Notes: a model not told the origin generated them from the letters alone. 35,062 nucleotides of DNA from Tyzzerella sp. An114 (GCF_002161055.1 NZ_NFLT01000016.1:1-35062); one strand, 5' to 3'; shown: positions 1 to 7,641, counted from the stretch's first letter. Numbers and translations: made by a program.

Positions 1-56
1 ATATATGTCCTTTATTAATGTTATAATTATAATAAATAATAGGAGGGGACGTTAAT
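1..56 (+). promoter_or_regulatory. Possible promoter and RBS of the WYL regulator gene
   Basis: Two adjacent TATAAT hexamers lie at 22-27 and 28-33, followed by a strong AGGAGGGG Shine-Dalgarno at 41-48. The window starts too close upstream to judge a -35 element. In DNA this AT-rich, TATAAT matches are common by chance, so the promoter is tentative; the ribosome binding site is clear. Confidence 0.4.
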
Positions 57-1028
57 ATGACTTTATCAGAAAATAAGAAAACAAGACTTTTAGATATATT
101 TTTTAGAGCTATAAAAGGTGAATTTATTTCTGTTAAATCACTTGCAGTTCAATATGGTGTATCAACAAAAAGTATTTCTCGTGATATTAACGAAATAAAA
201 AATTTTTTAAGTGAAAGCAGAGAATTAGTAGGAAATACTGAACTTATATATTCTTCTTCAAACAGAGCGTATTATCTTGAATTTGATGATTTTCTTCTTA
301 ATAAAGAATTGATTGCTATAATAGAAATAATGATTGGTTGTAGAGCATTTAATAAAGAAGATACATTGAAATTAGTAGATAAATTAAAAAAATTTACAAC
401 AATTAATGATAGAAATTTATTAGAAGAATGTATTATAAAAGAATTATATCATTATAAAGAAGTTAATCATGATTGCAAAAGTGTTATAGATAATATATGG
501 CAATTAACAAAATGTATTAATAAACATATAGAAATATCTATTGATTATTATAAATCAGATCGTATATTAATAAAAAGAAAAATTAAACCTATTGCAATAA
601 CTTTTTCTGATTATTATTTTTATCTTATAGCTTATATTAGTAATAAAGATGATTGGAAACCTATTTATTACAGAATAGATAGAATAATAAATATAACTGA
701 GCATAGAAGCCGTTTTCAGTTAAAAAAAGAACATGACTTTGATGAGGGTGAGCTTAGAAATAAAATACAATATATGTTTCCAGGTATTGAAAGAAAAATT
801 AAATTTTCTTATGAAGGTCCTTCTGTACAAGCAGTATTGGATAAATTGCCAACAGCAAAAATAGTTGGTGTAGAAGGAAATAAAAAAATAATAGAAGCTG
901 AAATATATGGAAGTGGAATAAATATGTTTTTATTATCACAGGGAAGTAAGATTCAGGTATTATCACCAAAAGATTTTGTTGATGAATTTTCTAAAGAAGT
1001 AAAAAAGATGATGAATTTTTATAAATAA
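57..1028 (+). CDS. WYL-domain transcriptional regulator with N-terminal HTH
   Basis: This 323-aa protein has the usual three-part architecture and length of WYL-family regulators. Residues about 10-60 form a winged helix-turn-helix (VKSLAVQYGVSTKSISRDI). Residues about 155-225 resemble a WYL domain (FYLIAYI, then PIYYRIDRI), and a WCX-like C-terminal extension follows. WYL domains bind nucleic-acid-like or nucleotide ligands, and members such as CapW and BrxR repress anti-phage defence operons. The gene precedes three co-oriented genes, and an inverted repeat lies over the putative promoter of the next gene. I infer that it regulates that operon. The ATG is preceded by AGGAGGGG. The ligand, and whether it activates or represses, cannot be read from sequence. 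Confidence 0.85.
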   Translation: MTLSENKKTRLLDIFFRAIKGEFISVKSLAVQYGVSTKSISRDINEIKNFLSESRELVGNTELIYSSSNRAYYLEFDDFLLNKELIAIIEIMIGCRAFNKEDTLKLVDKLKKFTTINDRNLLEECIIKELYHYKEVNHDCKSVIDNIWQLTKCINKHIEISIDYYKSDRILIKRKIKPIAITFSDYYFYLIAYISNKDDWKPIYYRIDRIINITEHRSRFQLKKEHDFDEGELRNKIQYMFPGIERKIKFSYEGPSVQAVLDKLPTAKIVGVEGNKKIIEAEIYGSGINMFLLSQGSKIQVLSPKDFVDEFSKEVKKMMNFYK

Positions 1029-1045
1029 TATTATTATAAATATAT

Positions 1046-1109
1046 ATTAAATTAAATAAAATATATGTTATAATAGAACTAAATATGTAAAATAATGTTA
1101 TTTTTAGTT
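1046..1109 (+). promoter_or_regulatory. Promoter with inverted-repeat operator upstream of the HNH/glycine-zipper gene
   Basis: A TATAAT box at 1069-1074 has only a weak AT-rich -35 region (about 1046-1051). Immediately downstream, AACTAAA (1077-1083) and TTTAGTT (1103-1109) form an inverted repeat with a 19-bp spacer spanning the expected transcription start. A repressor bound here would block initiation. The adjacent WYL gene is the obvious candidate. The binding assignment is inference. Confidence 0.45.
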
Positions 1110-1128
1110 ATGGGAAGAGGTTATGTTT

Positions 1129-2544
1129 ATGATAAATGAAGAAAAAGATAAATTAAAATTAGGCATTACTGAAGAGTATAACAAAAAAAATAGAGATATT
1201 TTGTGGGACTCTACAGAGAGAAAAGCAGAATATAGAGATAAAATTTTTGGTGATAAAAAAACAATACATGACCCTATAAGTGGAAATATTTTACATAAGA
1301 GTCAAAAAGCTGCACAGAAAAAATATCACATGAAAAATTCTGATGGAGAAAATATATCTACAAAATGGGCAAACTATTCAGCTGAGGTAGACCATATACA
1401 TGCTATAAAAGATGTTCATGATAATATATTAATAAAGAATAATCCTTTTTTATCAGATGAAGATTTTAAAGAGATTATAAACTGTGATGAAAATTATCGT
1501 ATATTATCAAAAAAATATAATACATCTAAAGGTGCAAAAAATGATTTTGAAATGATAACAGATAAAGATAATAATTTATCAAATGACGCTAAAATTCAGA
1601 TGGCTAAAGATAATATAAAATCGAGTATAGTTTTAACTGGAAAGTTTACAGAGAGAACTGTTTCAAATATTGGAAAAGAGTTTGTATCAGGTGCAAAAGA
1701 TACTGTTGTTAATTCAATGATTCCTTTAACTAGTGAAGCTATAAGAAAAGCTGTAAAAGTTGCTCAAGGGGAAGAAAATATTGAAGATGCATTAAAGGAT
1801 ATGGGAAAAGTTACAGTTAATACTGCTGTATATGGTGGAGCTAACAGACTTTTAATTGATACAGTTAATAAACAACTTTTGAATAGTAATAATCCTGTAT
1901 TGATTAATATTGTAAAGAGTAATCAAGTAAGCCAAGTTATTGCAGTTGTGGCTATTGTTCAGGATTCCGCTTTGAGATATATAAATGGAGAAATAACAGG
2001 TAAAGAATTTGTAGATGAAATAGGAGAAAAAGGTGCTGTGATGGTTGCCGGAATGGTAGGGGGACAAATAGGTATAGAGATAGGAAGTATGATAGGTGCT
2101 GTTGTGGGTACAGGTGTTATTCCAGGTATTGGAACTGCTGGAGGTTATGCAGTTGGTGCAGTAGTAGGTCAAATTATAGGTACTATAATTACAACTGTTG
2201 CATGTACAAGTATTATCACTTTATTCAATACATTAAAGTCTTTGAATAATTATAAAATAAAAGAATCACAAATAAAAAAGCTTGAAAGAGAAGCATTGAA
2301 TGAAATAGAGAATCAACGAAAAAAATTTAGAGAAATTGTTGAAACTGAATATAAGCGTTGGGATAAAGAAATAGAATCTGGTTTTGATATGATTTTAAGA
2401 AATGCTTGTGAAGAAACATACAATCTTCAAGGTGTTACAGAGGGTATAGATAAAATACTTAATTTATTTGGTAAAAATGTAGCATTTAAAAACTTAGAAG
2501 AATATGAGGCTCAATTAGATATGCCTTTAAAAATAAGTTTTTAA
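1129..2544 (+). CDS. HNH-like nuclease domain fused to a glycine-zipper hydrophobic segment
   Basis: I do not recognise this protein as a named family. With the ATG at 1129 (8 nt after GGAAGAGG; the ATG at 1123 is too close to it) it is 471 aa. Residues about 40-140 look like an HNH/treble-clef nuclease: EVDHIHAIKD around D88-H89 supplies the DH pair, and NYRILSKKYNTSKG around residues 122-135 supplies the Asn and basic residues. The zinc-binding cysteines seen in many HNH proteins are absent. Residues about 300-366 are a long Gly/Ala/Val stretch with GxxxG spacing (GGQIGIEIGSMIGAVVG), typical of glycine zippers that pack in membranes or pores. A charged helical C-terminus (about 375-410) follows. 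It leads a probable three-gene operon. A nuclease joined to a membrane-active segment suggests a toxic effector, but that role is inferred. Confidence 0.6.
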   Translation: MINEEKDKLKLGITEEYNKKNRDILWDSTERKAEYRDKIFGDKKTIHDPISGNILHKSQKAAQKKYHMKNSDGENISTKWANYSAEVDHIHAIKDVHDNILIKNNPFLSDEDFKEIINCDENYRILSKKYNTSKGAKNDFEMITDKDNNLSNDAKIQMAKDNIKSSIVLTGKFTERTVSNIGKEFVSGAKDTVVNSMIPLTSEAIRKAVKVAQGEENIEDALKDMGKVTVNTAVYGGANRLLIDTVNKQLLNSNNPVLINIVKSNQVSQVIAVVAIVQDSALRYINGEITGKEFVDEIGEKGAVMVAGMVGGQIGIEIGSMIGAVVGTGVIPGIGTAGGYAVGAVVGQIIGTIITTVACTSIITLFNTLKSLNNYKIKESQIKKLEREALNEIENQRKKFREIVETEYKRWDKEIESGFDMILRNACEETYNLQGVTEGIDKILNLFGKNVAFKNLEEYEAQLDMPLKISF

Positions 2545-2573
2545 AATATAATTTTTAATATTGGAGGGATATT

Positions 2574-3380
2574 ATGATTATTCAAGGCTTACTTATAGCA
2601 GGTGTTGCTAAAACTTTTTATAGTGTAAATAAATCTAGCAATATGGATGCAAAAGCACTTGAAAAGTATGCAAAAGCATTTTCAATTAGTAAAGAGGCTG
2701 AGGTTTTAGTCCAAAAAAAAGCTGAATTTACTGAAAAAAGATTATTAAATGTTGCTAAAAAGAAAAGAGCAATAGTGGAACACACTGTTCCTAAATTTGT
2801 TGAAGTTTATGGAAAAATACAAAAAATAGAATTAGGTGAATCTTCGCTGAAAAATGATATTATGATTAAAAGTAATATTAAAAATTTAGGTGTTATTAAT
2901 TCATTATCTATAGTTTGTAAGAAAGAATTTACAGATAAAGAATTGTTATGTGGTTGGATATTTAAAGGTATAGGTGGATTAATGGAAATGGATTCACAAC
3001 AATATCTATCAGCCGCTAATAGTCAAGTAAGAGCAGCTAATGTTATATATTCACAATCAAGATCAATTATAGAAGTATATGATGCAATAGTTCAACGTGC
3101 TGATAGAATAGCTAAATTATTAGTATCTATGAATGTTTTATTTTTAGGCTCAATATCAAAGACTAATGATATAATAAATAAAAATGGATTAGATGTAAAA
3201 AAATATAGTGAATATGAAAAAGGTGTTTTAATGACTTGTGTAAATATTGCTTGTTCTATATCAGATATTATAAATGTTCCAGTAATAGATGAAAATGGAA
3301 ATATAAGTGAAGCTGCAAATGAAATGATAGCTACAGGTGAGAACTATTTGGAAAAGATGAATAAATTAATTAATTCATAA
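2574..3380 (+). CDS. Helical protein of unknown function in the HNH/ferredoxin operon
   Basis: I do not recognise this 268-aa protein. It starts with a short hydrophobic segment (MIIQGLLIAGVAKTFYS), which could be a membrane anchor or an amphipathic helix. The rest is almost entirely predicted helix, with charged stretches (residues about 25-75 are Lys/Glu-rich) and a C-terminal helical region ending in MNKLINS. A motif near the end, DIINVPVIDENGNIS, looks like a short beta-turn insertion. No catalytic signature is visible. The gene follows the HNH/glycine-zipper gene after 29 bp, with a GGAGGG site before the ATG, and precedes the ferredoxin-fusion gene by 35 bp, so it is probably cotranscribed with both. 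A structural or partner role is plausible but unproven. Confidence 0.6.
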   Translation: MIIQGLLIAGVAKTFYSVNKSSNMDAKALEKYAKAFSISKEAEVLVQKKAEFTEKRLLNVAKKKRAIVEHTVPKFVEVYGKIQKIELGESSLKNDIMIKSNIKNLGVINSLSIVCKKEFTDKELLCGWIFKGIGGLMEMDSQQYLSAANSQVRAANVIYSQSRSIIEVYDAIVQRADRIAKLLVSMNVLFLGSISKTNDIINKNGLDVKKYSEYEKGVLMTCVNIACSISDIINVPVIDENGNISEAANEMIATGENYLEKMNKLINS

Positions 3381-3415
3381 ATTTATAAATATATTGTGTG
3401 AAAGGTGGAGTTTTT

Positions 3416-4441
3416 ATGAAAAAAATAGTTGTAAATGGAAGTTGTATTGGATGTGGTTTGTGTACAGCAAGTTGTGAATACTTAGTTGAAAATGCTGAAG
3501 GTAATGCTGAAGCTGTTATAGGAAAAGTTATATCAAATGAAGATTTATCTAGAATTAAAGAAATAGTTAAAGAATGTCCAAGTTCAGCTTTGAATATAGT
3601 GGAAATAAAAAGTGATGGAAAAAAAGGCAAAGAGGCTATTAAAGATATCATTAAAATGATTGAAAATAAAGCTAATGAATTTTCTGTAAAAGAAATTACA
3701 GGAAGTGATATTCCTTTAAATGTTGATGATTATGATATTCCTGTACCTTGGTCAAGAAAAGAGTATGATAGATTTTCTTCAGAAAGAGCTGCTAGAAATG
3801 CAGCTAAAGATGAATTTTATAGTTTATGTTATTCACAAAGTGCTTATCGTCCTATGTTAAAAAAAGTATTTGTCGAATATAAAATAAATAAACTTAGACC
3901 ATTTTATACATTGGAAGATAATGATGCTAGTTTTTACTATTCATATAATCAAGAAATAAGAGAATTTTTAGCTGATATATATATTAAAATTTGCGATGCA
4001 TTAGGTGATAGTAATTCTATTTCTGAAGAATGGAAAAAATTTGATATGCCTTTATCAAAAAAAGACTTCGCTATAGAAGCTTTTGATTATTATGATAGTA
4101 GAAGTACTCAATCAGGAATAATGGAGGAATTTAAAAGTAGAGGAGAATATACATCTATTGATTGGTATGTTGACATGATGGACTTTGACTTTGATGAAAT
4201 GTATGCAGGAGAAGGACTTTTTGGAAGAACTAAAACAAAAAATGAATGGTATTTTACAGGATTTAACAGTGCAGCTAAAGATTTTGTAGATGACTTAAAG
4301 CATGCTATTAATATGGTATCAGATGAAATTGAAGAAGGAGCTGCTGGTTTTGCAAATTCAGCTATTGATTCTTATAAAAAGAGAGTTAAAGAAGAACTTA
4401 AAAATAAGGCAGCAGAACTTAAAAAATATATAAATGTATAA
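3416..4441 (+). CDS. Single [4Fe-4S] ferredoxin fused to an unknown C-terminal domain
   Basis: The start is the ATG at 3416 after AAAGGTGG, giving 341 aa. Residues 1-63 are a monocluster ferredoxin: C10-x2-C13-x2-C16 and a distant C54-P, with an additional Cys20. About 280 residues follow that I cannot assign, rich in aromatic and acidic residues (for example DWYVDMMDFDFDEMYAGEG) and ending in a Lys/Glu-rich helix. Ferredoxins of this type are normally about 60-80 aa electron carriers, so the large extension is unusual. The gene is last in the probable operon with the HNH/glycine-zipper and helical genes. The cluster could sense redox state or feed electrons to the partners. No terminator is seen immediately after the stop. 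Confidence 0.6.
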   Translation: MKKIVVNGSCIGCGLCTASCEYLVENAEGNAEAVIGKVISNEDLSRIKEIVKECPSSALNIVEIKSDGKKGKEAIKDIIKMIENKANEFSVKEITGSDIPLNVDDYDIPVPWSRKEYDRFSSERAARNAAKDEFYSLCYSQSAYRPMLKKVFVEYKINKLRPFYTLEDNDASFYYSYNQEIREFLADIYIKICDALGDSNSISEEWKKFDMPLSKKDFAIEAFDYYDSRSTQSGIMEEFKSRGEYTSIDWYVDMMDFDFDEMYAGEGLFGRTKTKNEWYFTGFNSAAKDFVDDLKHAINMVSDEIEEGAAGFANSAIDSYKKRVKEELKNKAAELKKYINV

Positions 4442-4650
4442 TAGAAGATATTTTAAGATTATAACTTATCTACAATACAAAATTAAGCATAAGAACAGAG
4501 CATATTACATAAGATTAAAGATACTATAATTGTATGTATAAATTATAATAAGTAGTACAATATAATCAAGTTTATTATACTTAAAATAGCTAGAATTTGA
4601 GTCTATATTTTAATATAATCAAATTACTATATTTAATAATCAAAAGAGAA

Positions 4651-4691
4651 AAATCTGGAATGGAAAACAAATATCCTATTTCAGATTTTTT
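4651..4691 (+). terminator. Intrinsic terminator hairpin
   Basis: The arm AAATCTGGAATGG (4651-4663) pairs with CCTATTTCAGATTT (4675-4688), with two G-U pairs and an 11-nt loop, and a run of seven Ts follows. It is far (about 200 bp) from the ferredoxin-fusion stop but in the right direction to end that operon. Flanking A and T runs would allow function on both strands. It closely resembles the hairpin at 6219-6258. Confidence 0.7.
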
Positions 4692-4768
4692 TGTTTGTAT
4701 AATTATTTCAATAAAGATATAACAAGATAAATATTATTTGACTTTATTTAAGTTAATTCACATAAAAA

Positions 4769-4870
4769 GAATATTCACTCAATGTATATGAATATTCACT
4801 TTTATAATTGAAAAAAGTGAATAAATGGTTATAATGGTAAGTAGAAATATATAAAAAAGGAGGACTTACC
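4769..4870 (+). promoter_or_regulatory. Promoter and repeated operator sites of the AlbA-type regulator
   Basis: The promoter is TTGAAA (4808-4813), 16 bp, TATAAT (4830-4835). GAATATTCACT occurs at 4769-4779 and again at 4790-4800, exactly 21 bp (two helical turns) apart. The second copy also forms an 11-bp inverted repeat with AAAAGTGAATA (4813-4823), enclosing the -35. A second inverted repeat, GGTAAGT (4836-4842) and ACTTACC (4864-4870), frames the start region and the AAGGAGG site. This is a dense regulatory region, consistent with autoregulation by the downstream winged-helix protein. Confidence 0.65.
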
Positions 4871-6184
4871 ATGATGTTTGAAAGTGAAAATATTGAATTT
4901 AAAGCTAAATTATCAGATGAAATTTATAAAGAAGTAATCGCATTTGCAAATACAGATGGTGGCACTATATATATTGGAGTAGATGACAAGGGTAATGTAA
5001 TAGGACTTGAAAATGTAGATGATAGTTATACACGTCTTACCAATGGAATAAGAGATGCAATTCAGCCTGATGTTACTATGTTTATTCGTTATGTGTTGCA
5101 AGAAGATAAAGTAATTAGAATAGAGGTAGGAGAAGGAAGTTATAAGCCTTATTATCTAAAGTCTAAAGGGTTAAAACCTAATGGAGTGTATGTTAGACAA
5201 GGAGCATCAAGTGCACCTGCTTCACAAGAATTAATTCGTAAAATGATAAAAGATACTGATGGTGATCAGTTTGAAGATATGCGTACTATGGAACAGGAAT
5301 TGACTTTTGAGGAAGCAGAAAATGCTTTTAAAAATTATGGTGTTGAATTTAGTGAAGATAAATTTATAACACTTGGATTAAGAAATCTTCATGATGACCA
5401 CTATTCAAATTTAGCACTTTTACTTTCAGACCAATGTAAACATACTGTTAAGGTAGCAGTTTTTTCAGATGAGGATAAAACTATATTTAAAGATGCAAAA
5501 GAGTTTGAAGGTTCTATATTTCGACAATTAGATGATACTTATTCATATCTCTTACTCTGTAACAGAACAATGTCTACGTTCCAAGGATTAAATCGTATAG
5601 AAAAAAAGGATTATCCTGAGGAGGCTTTGCGTGAAGCACTTTTGAATGCTATGGTACATCGAGATTATAGCTTTAGCGGAAGTATTATTATAAATGTTAA
5701 TGATTCAGAAATAGAATTTATTTCTATCGGTGGATTATTACCTGGTTTATCTGTTGAAGACATTCAAAGTGGTATTTCCCAGCCTAGAAACAGAAAACTT
5801 GCAGAAATATTCCATAGATTAAAGCTTATTGAATCATATGGTACAGGTATTCGTAGGATTTATAAGTTATATGAAAATAATTCTGTTAAACCACGTATCG
5901 AAGTAACACCAAATGCTTTTAAATTGATACTTCCTAATGCTAATTATAAAAATATAATTGAACCAATTAAAAATATCAAAGAACAAATAACTTTAAAGAT
6001 TACACCACAAATGAAAGTTGTAATAGATTATCTTTCTGAATATGGTGAAATTGGAGAAGAAGAACTACAAGAATTATTAAATGTTAAACGTACTCGTGCT
6101 TATCTTATAGCACGACAGATGATAGAACAAGGATTGATAGAGTGTTCAGGTAGAGGTACAAATAAAAGATACTATTTAAAGTAA
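4871..6184 (+). CDS. AlbA/Schlafen-domain ATP-binding transcriptional regulator
   Basis: This 437-aa protein starts with the AlbA_2 (divergent AAA/Schlafen-type) domain at residues about 1-115: FESENIEFKAK, then FANTDGGTIYIGVDDKG, then GVYVRQGAS. A HATPase_c_4 (RecG-like C-terminal) domain lies at about 245-350: REALLNAMVHRDYS, GGLLPGL, RNRKLAEIFHRL and ESYGTGIRRI. Residues about 380-437 form a winged helix (GEIGEEELQELLNVKRTRAYLIARQM). This architecture is common in Firmicutes regulators annotated as putative transcriptional regulators. It has its own promoter with repeated operator sites and a terminator on each side, so it is a stand-alone transcription unit between the HNH/ferredoxin operon and the prophage. 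Its target genes are unknown. Confidence 0.85.
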   Translation: MMFESENIEFKAKLSDEIYKEVIAFANTDGGTIYIGVDDKGNVIGLENVDDSYTRLTNGIRDAIQPDVTMFIRYVLQEDKVIRIEVGEGSYKPYYLKSKGLKPNGVYVRQGASSAPASQELIRKMIKDTDGDQFEDMRTMEQELTFEEAENAFKNYGVEFSEDKFITLGLRNLHDDHYSNLALLLSDQCKHTVKVAVFSDEDKTIFKDAKEFEGSIFRQLDDTYSYLLLCNRTMSTFQGLNRIEKKDYPEEALREALLNAMVHRDYSFSGSIIINVNDSEIEFISIGGLLPGLSVEDIQSGISQPRNRKLAEIFHRLKLIESYGTGIRRIYKLYENNSVKPRIEVTPNAFKLILPNANYKNIIEPIKNIKEQITLKITPQMKVVIDYLSEYGEIGEEELQELLNVKRTRAYLIARQMIEQGLIECSGRGTNKRYYLK

Positions 6185-6218
6185 AAAATTAATAGTTTTA
6201 TATTTAGTGAAAAGAAAA

Positions 6219-6258
6219 AAATCCGGAATGAAAAATAAAAATTCATTCTGGATTTTTT
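6219..6258 (+). terminator. Intrinsic terminator after the AlbA-type gene
   Basis: AAATCCGGAATGAA (6219-6232) pairs over 14 bp, with one G-U pair, with TTCATTCTGGATTT (6242-6255). A T run continues to 6259. It begins 35 bp after the AlbA-type stop codon and is symmetrical enough to work on both strands. Confidence 0.8.
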
Positions 6259-6395
6259 TGTTTCCATTAATGAATTTCAATAAATCAGGAAATCAAGAAA
6301 CACCGAATTTTTTGAAAAATAACCCTACACCAAGGGACAAGTGTTTCCCTATGTCATACTATTTATATCGTCATGATGGGATGAATAATTAAAAA

Positions 6396-6438
6396 AATAG
6401 CTACAAACCTTGATTTTAAAGGAATGTAGCTTTTTTTA
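6396..6438. terminator. Bidirectional terminator at the left edge of the prophage, 3' of the integrase gene
   Basis: AGCTACA (6399-6405) pairs with TGTAGCT (6425-6431). Inside, CCTT (6408-6411) pairs with AAGG (6419-6422), with a symmetrical AA/AA internal loop. A and T runs flank both sides, so it can end plus-strand transcripts and the minus-strand integrase mRNA. The attachment site (attL) is expected near here, but its core cannot be defined without the other end. Confidence 0.7.
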
Positions 6439-6443
6439 TTTTC

Positions 6444-6465
6444 AAAAACGTACTAAAAACGTACT
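6444..6465. repeat. Tandem 11-bp direct repeat next to the integrase stop
   Basis: AAAAACGTACT occurs twice head to tail (6444-6454 and 6455-6465), ending 5 bp before the integrase stop codon. Tyrosine integrases often bind short direct repeats (arm-type sites) in attachment regions, so this may be part of attL. The assignment is inferred from position. Confidence 0.45.
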
Positions 6466-6470
6466 ATTTT

Positions 6471-7526
6471 CTAAAATTTTAGTTCTTCTAATTTTTCGCA
6501 TACAGTAATTTGCTTATTAGGATAGAGGTGGCTATAAACTTCTAAAGTTGTTTTTATATTTTCGTGTCCGAGTCTATCTGCAACAACTAAAGGCTGAAAT
6601 CCCAATTCTATTAAAAGTGATGCGTGAGAGTGTCTGAAATCGTGTAGCCTGATAGCTTTAACTTTTGCCTTTTTTGCATAATTAACAAGTCGTACTCTTA
6701 AAGAAGGGCGAGACACAAGTATAAGTCTTGTTGTTTTATGCTTGTCATATAACTGGTCTATATATTCTTTTATTTCATTAGCCAAAAAATCCGGAATTTG
6801 TACTACACGTTTACTTTTTTTGGTCTTAGGTGTGAGTATAAGCTCCTGATTGTTTAGTTTAGCATAATTTTTTGTTATAGAAATTTCTTTAGCCTTTAAA
6901 TTAATATCACCTATTGTAAGAGCCAAAAGCTCACCTGACCTTATTCCTGTCCAAAACAAAATTTCATAAGCAATTTTATAAGAAATATCATCAACAACAT
7001 CTATAAATTTTTTATATTCTTTTAGTGTCCAAAACTGTATATCGGCTTTAGGTTTGCCTTTTATACCTTCATATAATTTACAAGGGTTAGATTTTAAGTT
7101 ATAAAATTTCATGGCAAAATCAAAAATGCAAGAGATTTGACCATTAATTTTTTTTATGTACAAATTGCTGTAATCATTGTCTTTTACTAAGTTATTATTA
7201 AATTCCCTTAATGTGTTTGGGGTTATTGAATTTATAGGCATATCACCTAAATCCGGCAATATTTTTGTATCTAAAAGAAGTTTTTTTATGTTTAAAGTAG
7301 TAGGCTTTAATTTATGTGTACAGTCTTCCATATAAATTTCGGCCATATTTCTAAAAGTCATATTACAGTCGCCTTCAAGTTTTTCAAGAAAGTTTCTTTC
7401 AAATGCCTTTGCTTCCCTTTGGGTTTTAAAACCCTCTTTTTTCTTTTTCTTTCTGTTTCCTTGCCAATCTGTATAGTAAAAAGAACAGAACCAAGTTTTC
7501 TTTTCTTCATTTTTGTAAACAGGCAT
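6471..7526 (-). CDS. int: Prophage tyrosine integrase
   Basis: This 351-aa site-specific tyrosine recombinase catalyses integration and excision at att sites. The N-terminal about 50 residues (WFCSFYYTDWQGNRKKKKKE, then TQREAKAFE) form an arm-DNA-binding domain. A SAM-like core-binding domain spans about 55-150, and the catalytic domain about 155-350. Catalytic features are Arg in FWTGIRSGELLAL, a Lys in the KTKKSKR beta hairpin, HDFRHSHASLL, LGHENIKTT and the nucleophile Tyr in LEVYSHLYP. I chose the ATG at 7526, 8 nt after GGAG, over the upstream ATG at 7544, which has no ribosome binding site. The gene points outward, as is usual for an integrase next to the attachment site. Confidence 0.93.
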   Translation of the reverse strand: MPVYKNEEKKTWFCSFYYTDWQGNRKKKKKEGFKTQREAKAFERNFLEKLEGDCNMTFRNMAEIYMEDCTHKLKPTTLNIKKLLLDTKILPDLGDMPINSITPNTLREFNNNLVKDNDYSNLYIKKINGQISCIFDFAMKFYNLKSNPCKLYEGIKGKPKADIQFWTLKEYKKFIDVVDDISYKIAYEILFWTGIRSGELLALTIGDINLKAKEISITKNYAKLNNQELILTPKTKKSKRVVQIPDFLANEIKEYIDQLYDKHKTTRLILVSRPSLRVRLVNYAKKAKVKAIRLHDFRHSHASLLIELGFQPLVVADRLGHENIKTTLEVYSHLYPNKQITVCEKLEELKF

Positions 7527-7612
7527 ATAATCATCTCCAATCATTTTTTTACAATAAAATAATTATTTATAACATTTAATTCCGAAAAAAGGGTATAAAA
7601 ATAACACCCATA

Positions 7613-7641
7613 TTGCAGAGTGTGTTTTAAAGTGATATAAT
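7613..7641 (+). promoter_or_regulatory. Plus-strand extended -10 promoter inside a long inverted repeat
   Basis: TTGCAG (7613-7618), 17 bp, then TATAAT (7636-7641) with the upstream TG of an extended -10 (TGATATAAT). It reads rightward, away from the integrase and against the toxin-antitoxin operon, so no coding gene is served. The only element downstream on this strand is the terminator at 7706-7737. Confidence 0.6.

Larger units (their letters stand above)
4442..4870. other. 429-bp non-coding region between the HNH/ferredoxin operon and the AlbA regulator
   Basis: I see no credible gene here. From 4442 to about 4640 it is featureless AT-rich DNA apart from two ATATAATCAA strings (about 4560 and 4613). 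A terminator hairpin lies at 4651-4691, then the promoter-operator region of the next gene at 4769-4870. Confidence 0.7.

Noticed and set aside
1852-2172. 106-codon minus-strand frame
   Set aside because: Low-complexity Ser/Thr/Tyr/Asn string opposite the glycine-zipper coding region; an antisense shadow.
6207-6392. 61-codon plus-strand frame after the AlbA-type gene
   Set aside because: It runs through the terminator hairpin at 6219-6258, has no ribosome binding site and its composition (Lys/Asn/Phe, no fold) looks random.
6390-6470. Exact attL core
   Set aside because: The other attachment site lies outside the window, so no core duplication can be shown. No tRNA gene end is recognisable here.
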